From: an uncultured Pelagibacteraceae bacterium
Lineage (GTDB): Bacteria > Pseudomonadota > Alphaproteobacteria > Pelagibacterales > Pelagibacteraceae
Length of the DNA: 64,000 bases
Reading direction: 5' to 3'
NCBI GenBank assembly: GCA_902585045.1
Contig: CACICB010000004.1
Location: 1 to 64,000, forward strand
Shown here: positions 59,868-64,000 of the stretch, piece by piece
How positions within the stretch are numbered: position 1 is the stretch's first letter
Layout: each line of letters opens with the position of its first letter
Position numbers and translations under genes: made by a program
Notes under the pieces: model-generated
Seen by the model: the letters and a program-made list of their open reading frames with translations, nothing else
Databases searched by the model: none
What the model was told of the DNA's origin: nothing

Positions 59868-60332
59868 TTAATTTAAATATGAAAAAAATCTTTTTTCTAT
59901 TTTAATCATTTTTAGAAAATCTAAATCTTTTTTATGATCATACCCTAATAGATGTACTAAACCATGTATCCAAAGTTTATTAAACTCTATAATGAAATTT
60001 GTTTTATTATCTTTATTTTGGATTTTATTTAAATTAATTATGATATCTCCTAAATAAATTTCTTTATCATTCTTAATCTTTTTTTTAAATTCTTTTTTAG
60101 TATAAAAAGGGAAAGATAAGACATCAGTTTCTATATTTTTTTTTCTAAATTTATTATTTAATTTTTTTATTTCATTGCTGCTAGTCAATACAAGTGTACA
60201 AAATATTACCTTTTCTTTATGTTTGGTAAATTTTTTATTAAGTTTATTAATCTTATTTTGAATAAATGTGTTTGGGTTTTTCAAATACTTCTTCCAAGAC
60301 TTGTTATTGGAAATTGTATTAATCTTTATCAT
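59868..60332 (-). CDS. ybeY: Endoribonuclease YbeY
   Basis: 154 residues. The zinc site H-x3-H-x5-H is seen in HGLVHLLGYDH near residues 120-130. The rest is highly Lys/Asn-rich, as AT bias dictates. Family knowledge: 16S rRNA 3'-end maturation and ribosome quality control. It overlaps phoH by 14 bases; phoH-ybeY is a conserved pair. Confidence 0.92.
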   Translation of the reverse strand: MIKINTISNNKSWKKYLKNPNTFIQNKINKLNKKFTKHKEKVIFCTLVLTSSNEIKKLNNKFRKKNIETDVLSFPFYTKKEFKKKIKNDKEIYLGDIIINLNKIQNKDNKTNFIIEFNKLWIHGLVHLLGYDHKKDLDFLKMIKIEKRFFSYLN

Positions 60333-61323
60333 CGATTTTTTTTGTCTGATAAGCTCTTATAATTTTTGACACTAATGGATGTCTAACTACATCATTATGA
60401 TCGAATTCAATTATTTTTATCTCTTTCAAATCTCTAAGAATATTTTTAGATTTAATTAACCCTGAATAGGATTTATTCACTAAATCGATTTGCGAAGGAT
60501 CACCATTTACAACTAGTTTTGAGTTTTCACCAATTCTGGTTAAAAACATTTTTATTTGAGTCTCTGTAGCATTTTGAGCCTCATCCAATATTGCGAAGCA
60601 ATTTTTCAAGGTTCTTCCCCTCATAAATGCTAATGGTGCTATCTCTATCTCGCCTGTTTCAATTTTTTTGTCAATTTTTTCTGCTCCAAAAAGTTCATAC
60701 AGTGCGTCGTATAAAGGTCTTAAGTATGGATCAACTTTTTCTTTCATGTCTCCAGGTAAAAAACCTAATTTTTCTCCTGCTTCTACTGCAGGTCTAGATA
60801 AAATCACTCTTTCAATTTTCTTTTCCATCAACATTGAAACTCCAACTGAAACAGCTAAAAAACTTTTCCCTGTTCCAGCCGGGCCTAAAGACATGATAAT
60901 GTCATTCTCTTTAAGAGCTGTTATATAATCTGATTGCTTTTCAGATCTTGCAATTACAGATTTTCTAGGAGTTTTAATTAATTGTTTAAAAGATTTTACG
61001 TTAGACTTTTCTAATTCAATATTTTTTTTCACAGATAATATTATATCCTCTTTTTCAATAATTTTTGTTAAAAAATATTTATTTGCTAGAAATTTAATTG
61101 CTTCACGAAAAACATTTATATTTTCATTTTCACCTTTACATGTAATCGAATTACCCCTAAAAAATACTTTAGTTTTAGTAAGTTTAGCAAGTTCTTTTAA
61201 ATGTGAATCAAATTGCCCTACAACAGACATTAACAATTCATTGTCATTTATTTGAACATTAAGTGTTTCGTTATCAATTTTTTTGACTACTAAATTTTGA
61301 TCTAATTTGCTTATCTCAGACAT
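60319..61323 (-). CDS. phoH: PhoH-family ATPase (PhoL type)
   Basis: 334 residues with an N-terminal KH-like region (about 1-100) and a P-loop ATPase: Walker A GPAGTGKS at 147-154, LSRPAVEAGEKLGFLPGD, Walker B FAILDEAQNAT and VVNGDPSQIDL. Family knowledge: RNA helicase-like partner of YbeY. The neighbourhood miaB-phoH-ybeY-lnt is standard in Proteobacteria. Confidence 0.93.
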   Translation of the reverse strand: MSEISKLDQNLVVKKIDNETLNVQINDNELLMSVVGQFDSHLKELAKLTKTKVFFRGNSITCKGENENINVFREAIKFLANKYFLTKIIEKEDIILSVKKNIELEKSNVKSFKQLIKTPRKSVIARSEKQSDYITALKENDIIMSLGPAGTGKSFLAVSVGVSMLMEKKIERVILSRPAVEAGEKLGFLPGDMKEKVDPYLRPLYDALYELFGAEKIDKKIETGEIEIAPLAFMRGRTLKNCFAILDEAQNATETQIKMFLTRIGENSKLVVNGDPSQIDLVNKSYSGLIKSKNILRDLKEIKIIEFDHNDVVRHPLVSKIIRAYQTKKIDDKD

Positions 61324-61325
61324 AG

Positions 61326-62696
61326 TTACGCAGCAAAATTCCTTTTATTAAATCTTTGTGTTATTTCACCAAATAGAGTGTTTTGATTTCCATTAGTAAT
61401 TTTTACTTCTTTAATTTTTCCCTTTAAATTTTCTTTTGTTTTAACTATTACTGAATTTGAATATTCATCTCTGCCAAAATACTCATCTTTATTTTTTACT
61501 TTATTCTCAAATAGAACTAAAGATGTCCTGTTAAAAAGACTTCTTCTATATTTTAATTTAATTTTTTCAGCAGCACTTTGAAACAAAACTAATCTTTTTT
61601 TGGCTACTTTATTATCAATCTCGGTCAACTTAGCTGCAGGAGTTCCAGGTCTAGGACTAAAAATAAAAGAAAAACAATTTATAAACTCAATTTTACTCAA
61701 TAGTTTTAATGTTTCATCAAAATCTGTATCTGTCTCGCCTGGATAGCCAATAATAAAATCACTAGAAAATCTTATCATTGGATTTACCGCTTTAAGTTTG
61801 TGAATTATTTCTAAATAATCTTCGACTGTGTGTTTCCTATTCATCGCCTTCAATATTTTATCTGATCCGCTTTGGATTGGTAAATGAATTAATGGCATTA
61901 ATTTTTTCATTTTATTATCATGTACATTAATCAGATCTTCCGTGAAATCTTTAGGGTGCGACGTAGTATATCTAATTCTTTTAATATTTTTTAATTTAGA
62001 TATTTCAAAAATAAGATTTGAGAGTTTTTTATCATTATAACTGTAAGCATTGACGTTTTGACCTAATAAAGTGATTTCTCTTGCGCCACTATCTGCTAAA
62101 TCTTTACTTTCTCTGATTAATTCATTTATCGGTCTCGAAAATTCTGCACCTCTAGTATATGGAACAACACAAAACTTACAAAACTTATCACAACCTTCTT
62201 GAATTGTTAAAAGTGAAGACACACTATTGTCAGAATTTTTATAATAATTCAACGTATCAAACTTTTCTCTAACATCAAAATCTGTAGAATTTTTTTGCAA
62301 TGATTCTTTCTCAATACTTTGTATAATTTGATTAAACTTGTGAAAAGATTGAGGTCCTATAACGGCATCAATGTATTTTTCTTTTTCTAAAAGAATTTCA
62401 CCTTCAGCTTGTGCTACACAGCCTGTTACCACAACAATTGGTTTTTTTTTATCTTTAAAATTTTTTTTTATTCTTCCAATATCATGGTACACTTTATCTG
62501 TAGCTTTCTCTCTGATGTGACAAGTATTTAAAACATAACAGTCTGCTTTAGTTGGTTCACTTGTTTTTTCATAATTTATAGACTTAGCGAGATCATAAAT
62601 ACGATTACTATCGTATTCATTCATTTGACAACCAAAAGTTTTTATAAAGATTTTTTTTTCCAAATTATTTTTTAATTTTTGAACCGTATAGCTCAA
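61326..62696 (-). CDS. miaB: tRNA-2-methylthio-N6-dimethylallyladenosine synthase
   Basis: 456 residues. N-terminal cluster cysteines Cys23, Cys59 and Cys93; radical-SAM cysteines Cys169, Cys173 and Cys176 in EGCDKFCKFC; C-terminal TRAM domain (about 385-450). Family knowledge: adds the methylthio group to A37 of tRNAs. The annotated ATG lies 32 bases inside fur. A TTG at 62663 just after the fur stop would start at residue 12 and keep all conserved residues, so the true start is uncertain. Confidence 0.93.
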   Translation of the reverse strand: MSYTVQKLKNNLEKKIFIKTFGCQMNEYDSNRIYDLAKSINYEKTSEPTKADCYVLNTCHIREKATDKVYHDIGRIKKNFKDKKKPIVVVTGCVAQAEGEILLEKEKYIDAVIGPQSFHKFNQIIQSIEKESLQKNSTDFDVREKFDTLNYYKNSDNSVSSLLTIQEGCDKFCKFCVVPYTRGAEFSRPINELIRESKDLADSGAREITLLGQNVNAYSYNDKKLSNLIFEISKLKNIKRIRYTTSHPKDFTEDLINVHDNKMKKLMPLIHLPIQSGSDKILKAMNRKHTVEDYLEIIHKLKAVNPMIRFSSDFIIGYPGETDTDFDETLKLLSKIEFINCFSFIFSPRPGTPAAKLTEIDNKVAKKRLVLFQSAAEKIKLKYRRSLFNRTSLVLFENKVKNKDEYFGRDEYSNSVIVKTKENLKGKIKEVKITNGNQNTLFGEITQRFNKRNFAA

Positions 62697-63084
62697 GTTT
62701 ATGATCTACAAGATTGTATCCAAGTTTTTTAGCAATTTTTTTTTGAAGTTCTTCTATATCTTTATCAACAAATTCAACTATTTCACCGCTGTTTATATCA
62801 ATTAAATGATTGTGGTCGTCATTAATTTCATATCTTGCCTTACCTGCTTTAAAATCATGTTTGACTAAAATACCAGCTTCTTCAAAAAGTTTAACGGTCC
62901 TATAAACCGTTGCTATACTAATTTTGTCGTCAATAGCTGTTACTCTTTTATGAAGTTCATCAACATCTGGATGATCTTTGGAACCATAAATTTCTTTAGA
63001 CTCGGAAAGAATTTTAGCGATAACTTTTCTTTGATCAGTTAACCTTACACCTTTTTGTTTACATTTTTCCTCAATTATACTCAT
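62665..63084 (-). CDS. fur: Fur/Mur-family metalloregulator
   Basis: 139 residues. GVRLTDQRKVIAKIL opens the winged helix, ATVYRTVKLFEEAGI is the recognition region, and DDHNHLIDINSGEIVEF replaces the HxHxHxxCxxC zinc site: the cysteines are missing, as in alphaproteobacterial Fur/Mur. Family knowledge: senses iron or manganese. It is a second member of the family beside Irr in this window. It overlaps miaB by 32 bases by the ATG start of that gene. Confidence 0.9.
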   Translation of the reverse strand: MSIIEEKCKQKGVRLTDQRKVIAKILSESKEIYGSKDHPDVDELHKRVTAIDDKISIATVYRTVKLFEEAGILVKHDFKAGKARYEINDDHNHLIDINSGEIVEFVDKDIEELQKKIAKKLGYNLVDHKLELYGSKIKK

Positions 63085-63092
63085 AGATTAAT

Positions 63093-63476
63093 TTAACTTA
63101 AATAAATAGGTTTTATCAATTTTTTTTCAATTAAATTTTTGTTTAACAAATTCTCTATATTTTCTTGATTAAATTGCTTTAAATCTGTCTCTTTGTATCC
63201 AAATAATTTGATTTTTTTAGAAATTTTCAACCCTTTTGCGATTGCTAGGGATATTCTTAGTCCAGAGAAGCTACCTGGTCCCTGATTGACAATTATACTG
63301 AAATTATGGTCCAGTTTAGCACTATGAGACTTAAGAAATTTCATTATTTCTAAAACCAGTTGCTCATTGTTATTTTTTTTTTTTTCGAAGTCGTGAATAA
63401 AAAATTCTTTATTTATTCTCAAACCTAATTTATCATCTTTACCGATGTATTTAATTATTAAAAAATTTTCGATCAT
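63093..63476 (-). CDS. tsaB: Shortened TsaB (t6A synthesis scaffold protein)
   Basis: 127 residues where about 220 are usual. The N-terminal lobe is recognisable through IIVNQGPGSFSGLRISLAIAKGL (from about residue 61), the TsaB signature. The short C-terminus ends LIKPIYLS, like the ends of full-length TsaB, so the missing part seems to be an internal block of about 90-100 residues. Family knowledge: TsaB pairs with TsaD through its N-terminal lobe. No frameshift or broken remnant is seen. It is co-directional with fur 8 bases downstream; rimI, usually between them, is missing. Confidence 0.82.
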   Translation of the reverse strand: MIENFLIIKYIGKDDKLGLRINKEFFIHDFEKKKNNNEQLVLEIMKFLKSHSAKLDHNFSIIVNQGPGSFSGLRISLAIAKGLKISKKIKLFGYKETDLKQFNQENIENLLNKNLIEKKLIKPIYLS

Positions 63477-63501
63477 TTTTTTTACCCTTATTATAACTTT
63501 T

Positions 63502-64000
63502 ATGTCTCATCAATCAAAGATGTTGGCTTCAAATAATCATAATTTTGATGATTTTGGACTTATTTCTATAATGTACCATAGATTTAATGAAAATAAATAT
63601 CCTTCTACCAATATTCAAATTGATGTATTCAAAGAGCAATTAAAAGTAATAGAAAAAGAAAAAATTAAATTTGTTCACCCAAATAATTTTGAGAAGAGTC
63701 TATCAGAAAACAAACATCAAAGAAAAATTTTGTTTACAGTAGATGATGGGTTGTTGTCATTTTATCAAAACGCTTGGCCTATATTAAAAAAAAAGAAAAT
63801 ACCGTTCATTCTTTTTGTTAATACTCGTGAGGTTGGCTCATATAACTATATGAATTGGGAACAAATACTTGAATTATATAAAGATGAAAATGTAGAGATT
63901 GGGAACCATAGTCACTCACATGAATATCTTGTGGAAGAAAATCCTGAAACAATAAAAAAAGACATTGTTAAATCCATAAAGATTTTTGAAGAGAAGCTCG
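63502..64000 (+). CDS. Polysaccharide deacetylase-like protein (5' part, cut by window edge)
   Basis: 166 codons are open to the right edge. LISIMYHRFNE opens a NodB-like domain, ILFTVDDGLLSF corresponds to the TFDDG motif with the metal-site aspartate, and IGNHSHSH is the HSxxH-type zinc motif. Family knowledge: deacetylates N-acetylated sugars in polysaccharides or peptidoglycan. The start is ATG 63502 or 63520, only 25 bases from divergent tsaB. I translated this partial frame by hand. Confidence 0.8.
   Translation, partial: MSHQSKMLASNNHNFDDFGLISIMYHRFNENKYPSTNIQIDVFKEQLKVIEKEKIKFVHPNNFEKSLSENKHQRKILFTVDDGLLSFYQNAWPILKKKKIPFILFVNTREVGSYNYMNWEQILELYKDENVEIGNHSHSHEYLVEENPETIKKDIVKSIKIFEEKL

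Noticed and set aside
63093-63476. tsaB as a frameshifted or broken gene
   Set aside because: The frame is clean, its C-terminus ends like full-length TsaB, and flanking bases in other frames show no TsaB-like remnant; an internal deletion fits better.

Overview
The window looks like a chromosomal piece of a streamlined, AT-rich marine alphaproteobacterium of the SAR11 (Pelagibacter) type. The assignment rests on what is visible: very A/T-rich DNA, mostly tiny spacers or overlapping genes, no stretch above 300 bases without a gene, no mobile elements, CRISPR or RNA genes, and alphaproteobacterial gene sets (ChvG/ChvI next to ahcY, RegB/RegA, Irr divergent from fabA-fabB-fabI, AmgK-MurU). Many classical neighbourhoods are kept in order but lack members.

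Layout. 1-4.9 kb: cut-off CFA-synthase-like gene, DapA-family gene, GT9 glycosyltransferase, membrane J-protein, oligopeptidase B. 4.9-9.6 kb: heat-shock gene with an RpoH-like promoter and a ROSE-like leader, lipoprotein, AzgA-type purine permease convergent with a purine phosphoribosyltransferase, DUF1330, AlkA, EamA permease. 9.6-16.4 kb: msrA-sulfurtransferase-RND pump on the plus strand, then a minus-strand envelope group (VanZ, nuclease, lytic-transglycosylase-like lipoprotein). 16.4-25.6 kb: gpmA, then minus-strand polA, chvI-chvG, ahcY, tsaE-amgK-murU. 25.6-33.3 kb: orphan ABC ATPase, BioY, RegA, a four-gene polyamine cluster, RegB. 33.3-39.4 kb: gyrB, dnaN, dnaA, rpsT, mutM. 39.4-44.5 kb: ubiE-ubiB-coaBC-dut-ThiF/MoeB-SH3. 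44.5-50.6 kb: katG-oxygenase-DUF2061, irr, and divergent fabA-fabB-fabI. 50.6-63.5 kb: minus-strand core block tsaB, fur, miaB, phoH, ybeY, lnt, metK, nusA, infB, rbfA, rpsO, pnp. A cut-off polysaccharide deacetylase gene closes the window.

Functional links. The best regulatory signals are (i) two nearly identical 17-bp Irr-box-like palindromes, one before katG and one between irr and fabA, suggesting an iron/haem/peroxide circuit controlling catalase and unsaturated fatty acid synthesis; (ii) an RpoH-type promoter followed by a minimal ROSE-type RNA thermometer before hsp20; (iii) an intrinsic terminator between metK and nusA that may lie in the nusA leader; (iv) near-leaderless promoters before the GT9 gene, ahcY and rpsT. 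The polyamine cluster joins a type III PLP decarboxylase, a deoxyhypusine-synthase-fold enzyme (probably a homospermidine or related synthase) and the agmatine-to-putrescine enzymes. Cell-wall sugar salvage (AmgK, MurU), t6A synthesis (TsaE and a shortened TsaB) and two-component redox and envelope sensing (RegBA, ChvGI) are also present.
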